Positions 47,562-59,932 of a stretch of 64,000 bases of DNA are shown here, piece by piece. Within the stretch, counting starts at the first letter, position 1. Each line of letters starts with the position of its first letter. Location: NCBI GenBank assembly GCA_905250025.1, contig CAJNOJ010000373.1:24571-88570 (forward strand), in the 5' to 3' direction. Source of the DNA: Adineta ricciae. Taxonomy: Eukaryota > Rotifera > Eurotatoria > Adinetida > Adinetidae. Under the pieces are notes generated by a model. That model had not been told where the DNA came from and did no database searches. It saw nothing but the letters and a program-made list of their open reading frames with translations. The position numbers and the translations under genes are program-made.

Positions 47562-49246
47562 TCCTTCGTGATTGTTGTGGAATCTGCGTAGATCTATTCC
47601 AAAGATTTGAATTCAAAAGTACATTAAAAGCTGCTGTGTCCGACCAATCCCTTTATCTCATCTCTAGTCTTATGCTGGTCCATATCATCCTTATCTGAAA
47701 TCATAGATATGTCTAATAGATCAAAATAACGGCGTTAAGGATTCAACCAGATCCAAAGATAATTTTGCTTATTTACAATTATTTTTTGAAATACGTTCTT
47801 TGATTAAGGATTCTTAACATTCCTCAAAAGTAAAACTTGATGTATGTCTTATTCCTACAATCAAAACTACATTTACTGCTTGTAATCTATTTAAAAGTAT
47901 TCCTTTTCACAAAAATGTAAGACAATTTAAATAAATACGTTTTTGAATCTTTTATATTTGTATACTACAGAATATTGATTTTCTTATGAAAAATAATCAC
48001 CTAATTAAAATAAAACCTGTGTTATTAAATGTTCTTATCGTCGCAAATGTCCTAATGTGCGTCTACCTGCTTTCTTGTACTTGAGGTGTTACTTTACTTT
48101 TCATCTTAAATCTGAAGTAGTTTAGTGGATTTTATATTTTTTAAGAAAGATATTGGAGAAATATATTGAACTAGAGGGAGTACCCGCTGCAAATAAAAAA
48201 TATCTGTCGAACATCTCACGTGTTAAAGAACTATAACGGTTTAGTGGAAAATCGACAATAGGAATTTGGACAACGGAATTTGGACAATCTTGCAGATTTG
48301 AAAAACTACATAGGCTTTCCTAGGAGTATTTCAGTACAAATTTTCATGTAGTATCCTACTGCCCAGACCTATCCAGACCCTCACATCCTCATCTGCACCC
48401 TCACTGTATCTCTAGGCAGGTTTTTTAAATCCGGCAATATTGTCCAAATTCCGTTGTCCGAATCCCTATTGTCGATTTTACGTTTTACCGATGTATACAA
48501 CCTACAAACCAAAGATGATACTAAGCTCATATCACTTTTTCGGATTTCTTCGATTAGAAACATCATTCCGTACAATGCATTAGATCTTTTCGTGTAAGTT
48601 CTTGAGCTACTATCTTTGTATGCATGACGCCCATGAATAGCGTTCAGCTCACCATCTTCTACAAAAGATTTTAGAACAGATAAAGAAAAATATCTCCTTC
48701 GTAAAGAGGAAGGAATAAGCCCAAGCTCAGCGAATAAGACGAAATTCACCCTCAAATTCGAATTTCCCGACGTCAGCAACCTTTCGGTCTACTCAGACAA
48801 TGGATGTTAATAAGTCATGGCTAGTTAACGAAAAACTAATAATTAATTAATCAACACTAACCTCAGATTCGTGATCCTCGACCCCGATTACCTGTCATCA
48901 GTCATTTTCTAATGAGGTTGGTTAAGTTTTCATTGATTTATGAAATGCTGCAATCTGATTGGATTATGCAAACAAACTTATTGCATTTTACTGGCCTGAT
49001 TTATGACGCTATAACCCTTTCTTTCGGAAAAGGGAATTAATAAAAACTTAGTCAATTTTCAATATTTTCTCGTTCTCTCCGCCGAATTTCGATAAACGAG
49101 AAGGATCCAGTAAATCTCGACTATGTAAAAGCAAAAATTAGGAGAAACTGATAAAAATCAGCTCCTGAAATCAGGAGTTTTTTAGTCAGAGAAAATTGAC
49201 AAAACCAGTAGACTCCTGACCAAATCAGGAGGTTTGGTATAGCTGA
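47562..49246. other. Long stretch with repeat remnants, no gene
   Basis: A minus-strand frame at 48381-48779 has no recognisable features. The sequence 48866-49035 is a diverged copy of the right half of the element at 41222-41812. Two short hairpins built on CTCCTGA/TCAGGAG occur at about 49161-49178 and 49211-49231, next to the endonuclease fragment. Confidence 0.45.
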
Positions 49247-49536
49247 TCTTCTCTCGCACAATATGCCAAAGACACAGGACATCATACTGATTGGACTGGT
49301 TTTCGTGTCATATGGAGAGATGACAACCCTAATCGGCTGCTAATCAAAGAATCTTTACTGATTCAAGCATTCAAGCCAGAACTGAATCGAACAACACACT
49401 CAGTACCACTTATTGTGTTTCCAGATGGCTTACTAAGAGATATGTTACCTGACCCCAAACGGCTAAATTCGTCCTTCTCTCAGTTATTGTTAATTTTAAT
49501 CGTTTTTGATTTCCGTTGTTTCAAGTCATTTCTCTA
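49247..49536 (+). pseudogene. GIY-YIG endonuclease fragment of a Penelope-like retroelement
   Basis: About 95 codons in frame. AKDTGHHTDW, then RLLIKESLLIQAFKPELNR and a closing PLIVFPDGL, follow the C-terminal half of the GIY-YIG nuclease attached to Penelope-like reverse transcriptases: a His-x-x-Asp-Trp region, a Glu in the KES helix and an LNR motif. Penelope-like elements are abundant in rotifers. No reverse transcriptase is found upstream, so this is a 5'-truncated remnant, as is usual for target-primed insertion. Confidence 0.5.
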
Positions 49537-49922
49537 GTAGTTTCTCTTCTATCTTGATAATGATGTCTTAGATCATCGAAATGTCGATTCTTCTTTTATT
49601 TTATTTCAATAGACATAAGTTCGTTATGTTATTTCAAAGTCGCTGTTATTTACACATTTCTTTTGAAATTATTGTCTTTATCAACTTCTAATGTTTACAC
49701 GCAAGAAATTAAATTGCAAAGTGAAATGATGATTGTGCAACAAATAAACTCTAGACACGAAATGATAAAAAGCACTTACATTAACTAGAAGGAAACGCGG
49801 AAGTGGTTAATGCATAATTTGCCAATAGTATTGACTGAGAAAAAAAACGAGGATGAGAAATAAAACACAATAGATTGAATATCACATTATTATGGGCTTG
49901 GAACAATACCACTTCATTTTTA

Positions 49923-50886
49923 GTTAAATGTGAATGCAGACAGCAATCAAGTATATGCTCTTCGGTCGTTCGATCTTGACTGTGCTTTGTTTCGGTTTAT
50001 TAGTTATGTATATGAATACAAAGTCGATGAGTCTCTCGAAGAATTACATGAAGAATGGTAGGGTAAATGTTGCATTCAGCATACTCTTGTTTATATAAAA
50101 AAATAGATGCCATTCGGGTGGTGTTCACTACTGATTTCATCAGTGATGATGGTGCGATTCCCATCGATATGAATTCGTTATTGCGACAGGTAAACTTGAC
50201 TGTTAGTTTACTGTTAAACATCCAATATGACTATCACAAACATACAGATCAATTATCAAAGCAACGAATACGGTTCGTCAAAGTTTTTTCGCATGTTTAT
50301 TCTGATTCTTATAATTCTTTACTTCTGATATAGAAATGGCGTATCATGCGATATAAATATCATCGCGAGAAACAAGAATATGATCAAAGGACATGTATTC
50401 ATATGTGATGACAATTATTGTCCAGAAAAGCAGTTGGCTCATATGAAATCAAACTTAACGTCAACTGTGTTCTCATTCGATACCAAATTGAATCATGCAA
50501 CCAATAGAAGAATTCGTATGAGGCTCTGTTCTTTTATTCCAAGTGTAGTGAAAGCGTACAAAGTTTCATAATTTCCAGTCTACCTTTTCTTTGTATTTTA
50601 GTGTTATCTTCTACCAAGGACGAAACTAATCTTGAGCGAGACGACAACATTTGCCCAGAAAAAACGTGCTCTCAACCAACGTTGTATGACAAATACCGAT
50701 TGTGCCAATGGCAACTGTCATATTCTACTCAAAACATGTCAAAGTATGGGTAGTCTGGAAATTTTTCCTCACAACGGTACTCTTCTTCTAGCACCTTCGT
50801 GTACAGATGGTAACAAAAATCAAGATGAACTAGCTATTGATTGTGGAGGCGCAACTTGTTTAACTGCATGCAGCGAACTACAATGA
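49923..50886 (+). pseudogene. Cys-rich secreted/membrane protein gene, copy in central contig
   Basis: Matches 58003-58986. The 5' exon region encodes a short hydrophobic anchor (SILTVLCFGLLVMYMNT, about 49950-50020), with middle exons at 50067-50333 and 50380-50571. The last exon begins after the acceptor at 50601. It carries RCMTNTDCANGNCHILLKTC and SCTDGNKNQDELAIDCGG, a Cys pattern used in extracellular repeats of bacteria and rotifers (DGxxNxxExxxDCGG). Frames in the middle exons are interrupted relative to the other copy, so it is probably degenerate or has exon borders I could not set. Confidence 0.45.
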
Positions 50887-50935
50887 CGATTTGCAAACGA
50901 AATCATTTTATTCAAACGAAAAACATCAATCTTCG

Positions 50936-51038
50936 ATTAAAAGTGCATAACACTACAATTTGGATCTGTTATCACGTGTGGACAATACTCCGGCACATCA
51001 AATATACCTTTTGGCAATAAATTTCGATCTTCCGAATA
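50936..51038 (-). pseudogene. C-terminal remnant of small secreted protein gene
   Basis: About 100 bases equal to the end of the gene at 59034-59671 (KGIFDVPEYCPHVITDPN). The match stops sharply at 51038, just before a minisatellite, so the rest of the gene is missing in this copy. Confidence 0.7.
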
Positions 51039-51060
51039 CCCATGTAACCCTGAAACGCAG

Positions 51061-51407
51061 AAAAAACGCGTTTGGACGCGTTTGGTGTTTCACATAGTGT
51101 AGTGCCGCGTCTAGACGCATCCTATGAACGCGTCCGAACGCGACAGAATTATCAAACGTGGTCAGACGCATCCTATACACGCATTTGAACGCGGTAGAAC
51201 CTAAGAACAGCGGCCAGACACATTCTATAAACGCGCCCGAACGCGATACAACTAAGAAATGCGTCTAGACGCATCCTATAAACGCATCCGAACGCGATAG
51301 AATTAAGAAACGCGTCTAGACGCATCCTATAAGCGCGTCTGAACGCAATAGATCCTAAGAAACGCGGCCAGGCGCATCATATAAACGCGTCCAGACGCGT
51401 TTATGTG
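51061..51407. repeat. 51-52-bp minisatellite with ACGCGT-rich units
   Basis: About 6.5 units. The anchor AGACGCATCCTAT or its variants starts at 51113, 51164, 51216, 51267, 51318 and 51370, giving periods of 51, 52, 51, 51 and 52. Some units contain the perfect 12-bp palindrome GCGTCTAGACGC. The base composition (CpG-rich) is unlike the surroundings. It runs into the n at 51408, so the full length is unknown. Confidence 0.85.
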
Positions 51408-51408
51408 N
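51408..51408. other. Single-n contig join
   Basis: Lies at the end of the minisatellite, where short-read assembly would be expected to stop. Confidence 0.8.
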
Positions 51409-53063
51409 ACAGAAGACATAAGGGAACGAATCCTCTTGAAGTTTTTCATACCTTATAGAGGTCTATCTATTGCCAAAAGATGAGCCATAAAGGCCTTTAT
51501 CATCTCGAGAGGTTTCCTCGTAAGTTAAGTGACCAGAGAAAACATCCTTCTCTGATCAGTAATCGCAAGCTTATTCATTAAATAGAATTAAAACAGAAAC
51601 TTTTCGGGTACATGTCGTCTGTTGAAATGTCGTACGCGGTAATAACACGCGCAAAAATGTCGTGGAATCCGATTACATATTTAATAGAAATGTGTGCAAT
51701 TTAAAAAGTATTAAGAAATATGTAGTCATACGAATAAAGAAGCTTTCAAGATCTGTATTTTAGCGTTACAGTTGTTCTTATATCTAATTTCTACATTGGA
51801 GAAATAACGGCTATATAGTAGAAGTCAGTTTTCATTAATTTTCGGTAGAATAGTTACTATTTAAGTATCATAAACAGTGGAAAATTATTACCGTTGGATC
51901 TTTATTCAATTTCATCTATAGTAATGAACTTATTGTTTTATACTTTTAGCTTTCTACTAGTATCTAGAAATTATTTCTGTGACCAACTTCAACATTATAT
52001 TGTGTATTTACACATGCAATTGACACCAACTACGTAAGTCTTTATGTGATTTGAATTTCATAAATTTTTGATAGCGCACAAACTTTTACACTTCGAATGC
52101 CAGTATTTTTGCCAGTGGGGATGGTACATCTTCCGGTGGATTGTCAGATGAAAATAGGATCAAACGCATACAAAAGCTTTCTTACAAATGTCTTAAGTAC
52201 GACATTAAAATTTTGCTACACCTCTTAGTACTAGATTCATTCGAAAAGAAATGCGGAAAATTCAAATTTTATCCGAAAGTTACATGTACTGCAAGAGATG
52301 TATCAAAGTAGAAGGTTTCAAAGCTGTCACCAGCAGCATTTTGTTGATACTTTGACGATTGAGAGAAAGAAATAGTTAGAAATTTTAAAACATTATTTAA
52401 GAAGATAAATATCATGAATTTGATTGATACAAGAAAGGATACGACGGAAATGAAGAAGAGAATTAGAAAGGAGAGAGAAAGTTGAAAGACAAATTTCAAG
52501 TCGCGTTGGGTTTCGTATTAAATATTATTTTAAAAAAGCGTAAATATGTTAATGATTATGAATACAATTATCATGAAAAACCAAAACCAATCAGCATTAA
52601 AATCTGTATAAAAAGAACGATCTAAATAATCTTAAAGATGAATGAATGTGGATTGTGTAGTTTAAATTTTGGAAATGAGTATAGTTCGTTTATCCACGAA
52701 CTCCTGAACTTTTTTTATTTCAATCTGCCAAGCATATCTTGTTATAGACATCCTGTTTAGTTAGTTCAATTTTGTCATTCCGACATCCGTGACGAAAAAT
52801 TTTGGATAATTTTTTCGTTAGAAGTTTGGAATGATGAGATGAGACGAAACATCGTTTTCTCACTTTGACTATGCTCAACTCGAATCCCCAATTTAGTAAA
52901 TGGTGTTTTTGAACGAGTCTCTACATTTTACGTTATTCAGCATGTTCAGAATGATTTTGTTAACGTTAATCGATAGAAAGATGATTTGGATGAAATTCAC
53001 CCAGATCACTCACACTCAGCCTCACTCTTTTCAAATTATTTCAAATTTTTTTTTGTTTTAAAG
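51409..53063. other. Intergenic block, second copy of 43146-44653 with differences
   Basis: No gene. Aligns with 43146-43857 and 44390-44653; 52190-52675 is unique to this copy. About 52838-52950 is an extra segment of roughly 120 bases beside the motif TTAGAAGTTTGGAATGA, not present in the other copy. Confidence 0.5.
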
Positions 53064-53426
53064 AAAACTCAAATGTCTTGTTGGCGGTGGTGCTGGTTTC
53101 ATCGGCAGTCACTTAGCACGACGATTGAAATTAGAAGGTCATTATGTAGTTGTAGCAGATTGGGCACGAAATGAATATTTTACTGAAGATGAATTTTGTA
53201 ATGAATTTCTTCATATTGATTTACGTGTACTTGATAATTGTCTTAAAGCATCAGCTGGATGTGATTGGGTATTTAATTTAGCTGCCGATATGGGTGGAAT
53301 GGGCTTTATCGAATCGAATCATTCTGTCATTTTGTGGAACAATACTATGATCTCATTTAATATGCTCGAAGCTGCTCGTCGCAATGGTTGTAAACGTTTC
53401 TTCTACTCTTCAACCGCTTGTATTTA
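53064..53426 (+). CDS. GDP-mannose 3,5-epimerase-like, copy 2, N-terminal part
   Basis: Same acceptor and frame as copy 1, with only scattered silent or conservative changes (for example Val to Ala in KASAGCDW). It stops at the n at 53427 just after STACIY. The tail of the same copy resumes after the n. Confidence 0.85.
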
Positions 53427-53427
53427 N
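53427..53427. other. Single-n join hiding about 650 bp
   Basis: Compared with copy 1, the bases equivalent to about 45017-45670 are missing here. The n is a gap of that approximate size, not one base. Confidence 0.85.
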
Positions 53428-53470
53428 AGCCAATAATAGTTTGCAACATATTGGGCAAGTTAAAAACTAA
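53428..53470 (+). CDS. Epimerase copy 2, last 13 codons
   Basis: Identical to the end of copy 1 (ANNSLQHIGQVKN and stop), followed by the same spacer. Confidence 0.8.
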
Positions 53471-54269
53471 TATTTTCTTTTTTTTTCTGGCCTCATCGAT
53501 TTTTCATATTGATCTCACGATGGTCCATTTTTTTTCACACAGTAGCCAAAAATTAAACAAAAAAATCAAGAAAGTTAGAGACAATAATTATTCAATTATC
53601 CCTTCATATTCACACATTTGTTTCTTCCTCCTTGCAATTTATACTTGGTTCATTTAGCGAGCATAGACTGGAGTTGCATAAGTATAGAATACTGGATTAC
53701 ATTTGGAATTAGAAGTGTATCTCAAGAACAATTTCTACTCATCTACTCTTATGTTCAATCTCATTCAATGTTATACTTATGTCTCTTTTCTATTCTTTCA
53801 TGAACTAATTATATCGTTCCATGTTCTCTCTCTCTCTCTTTCTTTCTACTATATCAACCTGTGCTGAATGTAGATTGTTTGCATTTACATGCAGATCATA
53901 GGCAAATAAATATCATGTTGTAAGATGCACACACAAAATGATGTCTTTTCATTTGCCAATAGCGAATCAAGAATGAACTAGCTTAACTAACATCGTTACT
54001 GTGTAATACAATAGAGCTAGATACATACAATTATACTATGGTATTCAGTTCATTTCTTTTCTTGCTATTCGATCATACTTATTTTAAAATTCGTCACAAA
54101 ATGCACCTCTTTGAACGAACAGTATTCATTTTCTTCCCGTGGAAGTACCGAGAACAAATTGTTGACACTATCTTGTTGTCATCTTCATTTCAAAAAATCT
54201 CTAAATGTATATATTTCTATATTTCAGATGCTTCTATTTTTTTTAGCTAATCATTGACGATTTGTAGAC

Positions 54270-54815
54270 ATGTCACGGTACAAACTGATACAATTTTGTT
54301 TGGTTCTGTTAATAATATTGTCTATAATTTTCACACAACTTTTCTTTATTGTATCACAGAAGAAAAAAGATGATTTTGCTTTCGTATCGAAAGATAGCCC
54401 GCACAAAAAAGTTCTTCCTCATCATCCCTCGATATGTATATTGTTACCAGTTTCAAGCCGTGGTGTTAATCAAATGAAACTTGATAGTCTTCGTCTTTCC
54501 GATCTTCCTCTAGTTCATACATTTATACCATCTTTTCTCAATACTATAGAACTTCATTATGCTTATCAATTATATATTGGTTATGATTGTGATAATCCAT
54601 GGTATGATAATGAACAAAATTGGAGTGATCTAATTAATTTTATCCATAGTTACATAAGAAATACTAGTTCATCCGATTTTCGCGTAGACATAAAAGTAAA
54701 TGTACTCTATGGAATGGATCAGAGAATTACTGCTATTTGGAATACATTAGCAGCTATTGCCTATAAGGATGATTGTGATTACTTTTATCCAGCAAATGAT
54801 GATCTACAATTACGA
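54270..54815 (+). CDS. Type II glycosyltransferase, copy 2 (C-terminus lost)
   Basis: The first 182 codons match 46512-47057 with few changes. It ends at the n right after the NDDLQL motif. The bases that follow the n belong to an acyltransferase gene, so the continuous reading frame across the n is artificial. Confidence 0.8.
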
Positions 54816-54816
54816 N
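54816..54816. other. Single-n join creating a false gene fusion
   Basis: Left side is the glycosyltransferase, right side the acyltransferase SGNH domain. The 174 bases on the right equal the 174 bases before the n at 1786. Confidence 0.85.
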
Positions 54817-55226
54817 ATGTTATCATTCTCGCTGGTTTTTGGCTTCGATGGAGTGCTATACGATTGCCGAGAACCATCGAATTGTTAAATCTAACGAAGA
54901 GTCAGAAACTTCTTGTTCTAGGGTTGAAAAACTTTGGTGTCATCGATTTAAAAAAATACATGAACATGTCGTACGAATTTCGCATTCAGCAGTTTCAACA
55001 ACCCGAAGAAAATGCTACAGAAGTGAATACAATCATGAAACGAAGCTTCAGTCCATCAGTGTATATCGATACCATAGGCATGGTCTGTGTTTTCCAGAAT
55101 AACACGTGTCCTATCTTTACTCCGCATGGTAAACTCATCACCTATGATGGCTGGCATACGATGAAACACGGCGCGCGTTATGTCGGTGAAATTATCTTTA
55201 GTCAATATCCACTAAATCAGCTGTGA
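54817..55226 (+). CDS. Acyltransferase-3 / SGNH protein, C-terminal part (continues copy 1)
   Basis: Encodes the end of the SGNH domain, including the block V motif DGWHTMKHGARYVG, then a normal stop. Its first 174 bases are identical to 1612-1785, while the complete copy at 9509-11661 differs from both at two positions in that stretch. It is therefore the missing end of copy 1. Confidence 0.88.
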
Positions 55227-55308
55227 AACAAAACAAAGCTGTTCGATCGAAGAGCATTCATTTTATTGCGTATAACTAAAACTACAAGGTAATTCGAGGA
55301 CACTGAAG

Positions 55309-56241
55309 TCAAGAATTTGTACCATTCCGTGGCTGAACTTGGTTGTTGGTTCCATTAAAAAAACTTAAAACGACCTTTTTAAATTTGTTTGTCATGGAAA
55401 TGCTCATCAGCGCAATAAATATTAAACATGTAGCTGTAACCAGTCCAACAATTGCATACGTCCATATAAATAAATGTCCATTACCTATTCCGTAGAATAT
55501 AAAGGCAATAGTTGGAAAACGTAGACTGATTAAAATGAGTACACAGATGATAATTCGTTTAATAGCGGTAAAATCTCTCAAGTTTCGTTGTTTTTCCGTT
55601 GCACGAATGTTTGTTCTCGTTCGAATATATCTCGTTATCCAAATATAAATGACGATCATTGTTATTAATGGAATAGAATACAGAACGAGGATTAAATAAA
55701 ATGAACCAATCAGGTTATCGTACGGAATGAGACAATAGCTTTCGCCTGGTAAATGAATGTACCATTTGAGAAATAATGTTGGCAAAAGTAAAATAATAGT
55801 TATAAGCCATTGAATTAGGATTAAAATTCGATAAAACTTCCAGGATAATAAAAATCGAGTTTTGTAGTAAATTATTCGACACAAACGATAAAATGATTGA
55901 AGACAATAACTATAATATATTGCACATTCGAATATGTCATAGAATAAGCCAAATACATAACAAAAGTCGATGTTGCGTAGCAGAAAGGGCTCGAAAACGT
56001 TTGAACTGACCATGACTAAGACGGAGAATGATGTTAAGAATCCCGCTAGACAGGTGTTCATGGTTAAGTATAAGGAAATATCTATTTCTCGTTGTTCATT
56101 TCGAATTTTTAAAAATAAAATAAATAAGATTAAGAATAGAAATATGCTGACTAAGGTCAAGGACCAATTGAGAATACCAAAGGCCGAAGCACTTGCCATA
56201 ATTCTATGAAAAGGAATTTGTTTTCTGGAACGAAAACGCAA
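55309..56241 (-). CDS. Orphan 7TM receptor, copy B
   Basis: A 310-residue allele or paralog of 11744-12676 with the same length, helices and neighbours. Differences are scattered (for example RSRKQ for LSRKQ at the start, SFFNGTNNQVQ for SFFIGTNNQVQ at the end), and all seven helices are kept. The frame is intact, so both copies look functional. It converges with the acyltransferase at the same spacing as copy A. Confidence 0.75.
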   Translation of the reverse strand: MRFRSRKQIPFHRIMASASAFGILNWSLTLVSIFLFLILFILFLKIRNEQREIDISLYLTMNTCLAGFLTSFSVLVMVSSNVFEPFLLRNIDFCYVFGLFYDIFECAIYYSYCLQSFYRLCRIIYYKTRFLLSWKFYRILILIQWLITIILLLPTLFLKWYIHLPGESYCLIPYDNLIGSFYLILVLYSIPLITMIVIYIWITRYIRTRTNIRATEKQRNLRDFTAIKRIIICVLILISLRFPTIAFIFYGIGNGHLFIWTYAIVGLVTATCLIFIALMSISMTNKFKKVVLSFFNGTNNQVQPRNGTNS

Positions 56242-57990
56242 TTCAGATGAAAAGTAGAATTATAATGTTCAATTTATGATTGTTGATAAAATAGTTGTCG
56301 TATGCTTTAAAAATCGAAGTGTTAAACTGTATAGGCCTTTTTGAGAAGTATTGTACTTATTAAAATCTTAGAATCTAAGAAGCGCACGATAACATCTGAT
56401 ATGGAGCAAGACTAACAATGCACTCTTTATACTCAAAGTATCATCTGGTATACTTCTCGTACTTGTTATCCTCTGTGAAAGCTACGTGAAATACAGGAAG
56501 AGTGAAGCGTTTGATGCACTCACATACATCTTTTCATTGTGATCTGAAAAGAAAGCTCCAGATAACGTGGCGATCTCTTCCGCTAAACATATCAAACTAC
56601 GACATATTGTGATGTGTCAGAAGCTAATGAAGCTAAAATGTTTCAAACTGATTAAATTGTAAATATTAATTAATGGATTATGTCTCTTACATTTTTCTAA
56701 TAATTAAAACCAGACAGTAGAAGAAGGGAATTTTATGATGCTAAAGAAAGTCTTTTTTTTATAAATAATAAATATATGCCCACACTGTTTAATGATAATA
56801 ACAGATTTCTATTCTATTTCCCGAGAAGTAATTTCATAAAACTGTATAAAGTAGTCATAGTAACAGTCTAGAGTAATCAATGGGAAATTTTGATGAAAAG
56901 TACTCCATAGTTCCTACGTATTCCTATTTCTTTTATTAGTCAAAACTGACGTGATTTCTCTCGTGTTATCTACTATAATACATCTATAGTAAACTGAAAA
57001 CTCTCAAGTCACTAAATCATAATTTGCTCGAGGAATGAATTCACAACAGGATGGCAAAGCCTATGCAAGAGGAAAGCGATGTCATGCGAAGTTAATCAGA
57101 TGATGGAAACGAGCATTTCTATGTATAATCAGTTATATGCCCTTAGTAGATGAAGGTTCTTAACAATCAGACTGTTCAGAAGCTGGCTCACAGTCAGTTC
57201 TTGAACGTCATCGATCTCCACAAAATACAAAGCCCTTTTTTACATCTGCTGTATGTCAAAAGATTGACGTCGAAAGATTCCTGTTTCTTCTAGTTATTAT
57301 CTATTAATTAAAACTTTAATATGAATATCTGATGTTTTTCTTTTGACGTTATGACAAGAATATCCATCTACCTAAGTAGGACACGAACGTATTCGACCTC
57401 TTTAATGAGAACATTTGGAGCAGATACTCCTCTTCAAAGTTGAGTTTTTATAAGTCCTTTGCTAAAAAGATTTAGCTTAAGAACAACAATTTGGCATATG
57501 TCAATCACGGCACAAATAACGACCGAAGTCTCTCTTCTGGTACTCGTGTACGTATAGTTTTGAATTACAATGTAAATAGAGATATAACCAGTTCTTTCAC
57601 TCTTCTTCATCGCTCACATTACTTTCTACTGAAATTGGAAACAATCCATTGGATCCTCCTCACTGTTATATCTTCTGGTTTTTGCTGTTGATTATAATGA
57701 CATCCACCTGATCTGTCATTTTATGATCCATTCACACAGAATTAATACAAAGCAGGCAGATTTCTTGTCACGATTATGGCTTCGATGAAGTCACGCACAA
57801 GAAATTAAATTGCAAAGTGAAATGATGATTGTGCAACAAATAAACTCTAGACACGAAATGATAAAAGGCACTTACATTAACTAGAAGGAAACGCGGAAGT
57901 GGTTAATGCATAATTTGCCAATACTATTGACTGAAAAAAAAACAATAGATTGAATATCACATCATTATGGGCTTGGAACAATACCACTTC
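56242..57990. other. Intergenic block, homologous to 12677-14420
   Basis: No supported gene. A 66-codon plus-strand frame at 57491-57691 ends in a hydrophobic stretch; the matching place in the other copy is not open, so it is probably not coding. Confidence 0.45.
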
Positions 57991-58002
57991 ATTTTTAGTT
58001 GA

Positions 58003-58986
58003 ATGCGAATGCAGACAGCAATCAAGTATATGCGCTTCGGTCGTTCGATCTTGACTGTGCTTTGTTTCGGTTTATTGGTTATGTATATGAATACAAAGCC
58101 GATGAGTCTCTCGAAGAATTACATGAAGAATGGTAGGGTAAATGTTGCATTCAGCATACTCTTTCATACATATAAAAATAGATGTCATTCGGGTGGTGTT
58201 CACTACTGATTTCATTTATGTTGATGGTACGATTTCCATCGATATGAATTCGTTATTGCGACAGGTAAACTTGACTGTTAGTTTGCTGTTAAACATCCAA
58301 TATGAGTATCACAAACATACAGGTCAATTATTGAAGCAACGAATACGGTTCGTCAAAATTTTTTCGCATGTTTATCCTGATTCTTATAATTCTTTACTTC
58401 TGAATATAGAAATGGCGTATCGTGTGATACAAATATCATTGCGAGAAACAAGAATACGATCAAAGGACATATATTCATTGTCGAGTTTTATCTATCACCC
58501 ATATATGATAACAATTATTGTCGAGAAAAGCAGTTGACTCATATAAAATCAAGCTTAATGTCAACTGCGTTCTCATTCGATATCAAACTGAACGATGGAA
58601 CTAACAGAACAATTCGTATGAGGCTCTGTTCTTTTATTCCAAATGTAGTGAAAGCGTACAAAGTTTCATAATTTCCAGTCTACCTTTTCTTTGTATTTTA
58701 GTATTATCTTCTACCAAGGACGAAACTAATCTTGAGCGAGACGACAACATTTGCCCAGAAAAAACGTGCTCTCAACCAATGTTGTATGACAAATACCGAT
58801 TGTGCCAATGGCAACTGTCATATTCTACTCAAAACATGTCAAAGTATGGGTAGTCTCGAAATTTTTCCCCACAGCGATACTCTTCCTCTAGCACCTTCGT
58901 GTACAGATGGTAACAAAAATCAAGATGAACTAGCTATTGATTGTGGAGGCGCAACTTGTTTAACTGCATGCAGCAAACTACAATGA
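58003..58986 (+). CDS. Cys-rich protein with N-terminal membrane anchor
   Basis: Exon 1 starts at ATG 58003 and has a signal anchor (SILTVLCFGLLVMYMNT), ending at a GTAGGG donor near 58134. Exon 2 begins near 58183 (DVIRVVFTTDFIYVDG) and remains open to 58537. The last exon follows the acceptor at 58701 and ends at 58986, with CCMTNTDCANGNCHILLKTC and SCTDGNKNQDELAIDCGGATC. The Cys pattern and the DGxxNxxExxxDCGG motif mark an extracellular module. The splice between exons 2 and 3 is not resolved. Function unknown. The locus is present three times in the window, and the copy at 14.7 kb has lost this last exon. Confidence 0.45.
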
Positions 58987-59033
58987 CTTGCAATCGAAAT
59001 CATTTTATTTAAGCGAAAAACATCAAACTTCGA

Positions 59034-59671
59034 TTAAAAGTGCATAATACTACAATTTGGATCTGTTATCACGTGTGGACAATACTCCGGTACATCAAAT
59101 ATACCTTTTGGCAATAAATTTCGATCTTCCGAATAGTATGAGAAATCAGCGTGCATGGCATTTAACCATCCGAGACGACATGGTACACCAGTAGCAACTG
59201 ATGTCAGCCACGAGAATGTCGCCACATCTGGTACATTTTTTGTCCAGGAATGACATGCGTGTTCCATGACTGTAACAATTCCATCGTATGTCGTATCATT
59301 ACCGATTTGTAGCCAGTCTAAATAGAGAGTAAAATGTGATACAGAGGAAAAAACTGTTTGTTTTTACCAGGTCTTGGTGGTGTGACACCTGTTTGTTGTG
59401 GATCGATGCAACATGACCGATTGGCACGTTCTAATCGCCAAACTGTTGTTCCATTGTGCATGATTGTATATGTATAAGAATCTTCTCTCATTAAATTCAT
59501 CACCTGTGCCGGTCGAGTCCAGTCATAATAGATTTGTGCGGATACGGTTTGATTATTGAATAAATAATGCGCACTTCCAGTTGACATCCAAACTGAAGGC
59601 CATCGTGGCGGCGACGGCGTTACAGATGAAGCTGTTGCAATGAATAAAGCGAGTAACACTTCACGAAGCAT
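59034..59671 (-). CDS. Small secreted protein, ependymin/LVN1.2-like in shape (two exons)
   Basis: Exon 1 is 59671-59368 and exon 2 is 59317-59034; a 50-bp GT-AG intron splits an Asp codon, giving 195 residues. Residues 1-17 are a signal peptide (LREVLLALFIATASSV). The mature part has conserved-looking Cys pairs (SCCIDP, HACHSW, GVPCRLGW, EYCPHVITDPNC) and Tyr/Trp-rich strands (SAQIYYDWTRP, TYTIMHNGTTVWRLE). The arrangement reminds me of small beta-barrel lipid-binding secreted proteins of the ependymin/LVN1.2 type, but the resemblance is weak. A broken C-terminal copy lies at 50936-51038. Confidence 0.6.
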
Positions 59672-59932
59672 ACTGATTTATGTAAAAAAGAACATCTGAA
59701 AAGAATGCGTCTTAAATACCTTTTCGGTTGCCATCCTTACAGCAACAAAGAAAAAACAAAATAAAATGATTAAGCATATATGACACATGAATTTATCTTT
59801 TTAGATTAGGGCGTGAGAAACTATATTTGCACCTTATCATCGTTTCTTTTTATTCATAAGAATTGTTAACAAAGCTTTTTGCAAGGCTATAAAACACATG
59901 CATCCTCTGGAAATGAAATTAATCGAAACGAA

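Noticed and set aside
49130-49240. Hammerhead ribozyme near the Penelope-like fragment
   Set aside because: Hairpins are present but I could not find the conserved CTGATGA and GAAA core in the right order.
54270-55226. A 318-codon frame fusing glycosyltransferase to acyltransferase
   Set aside because: It crosses the n at 54816; each half matches a separate complete gene elsewhere in the window.
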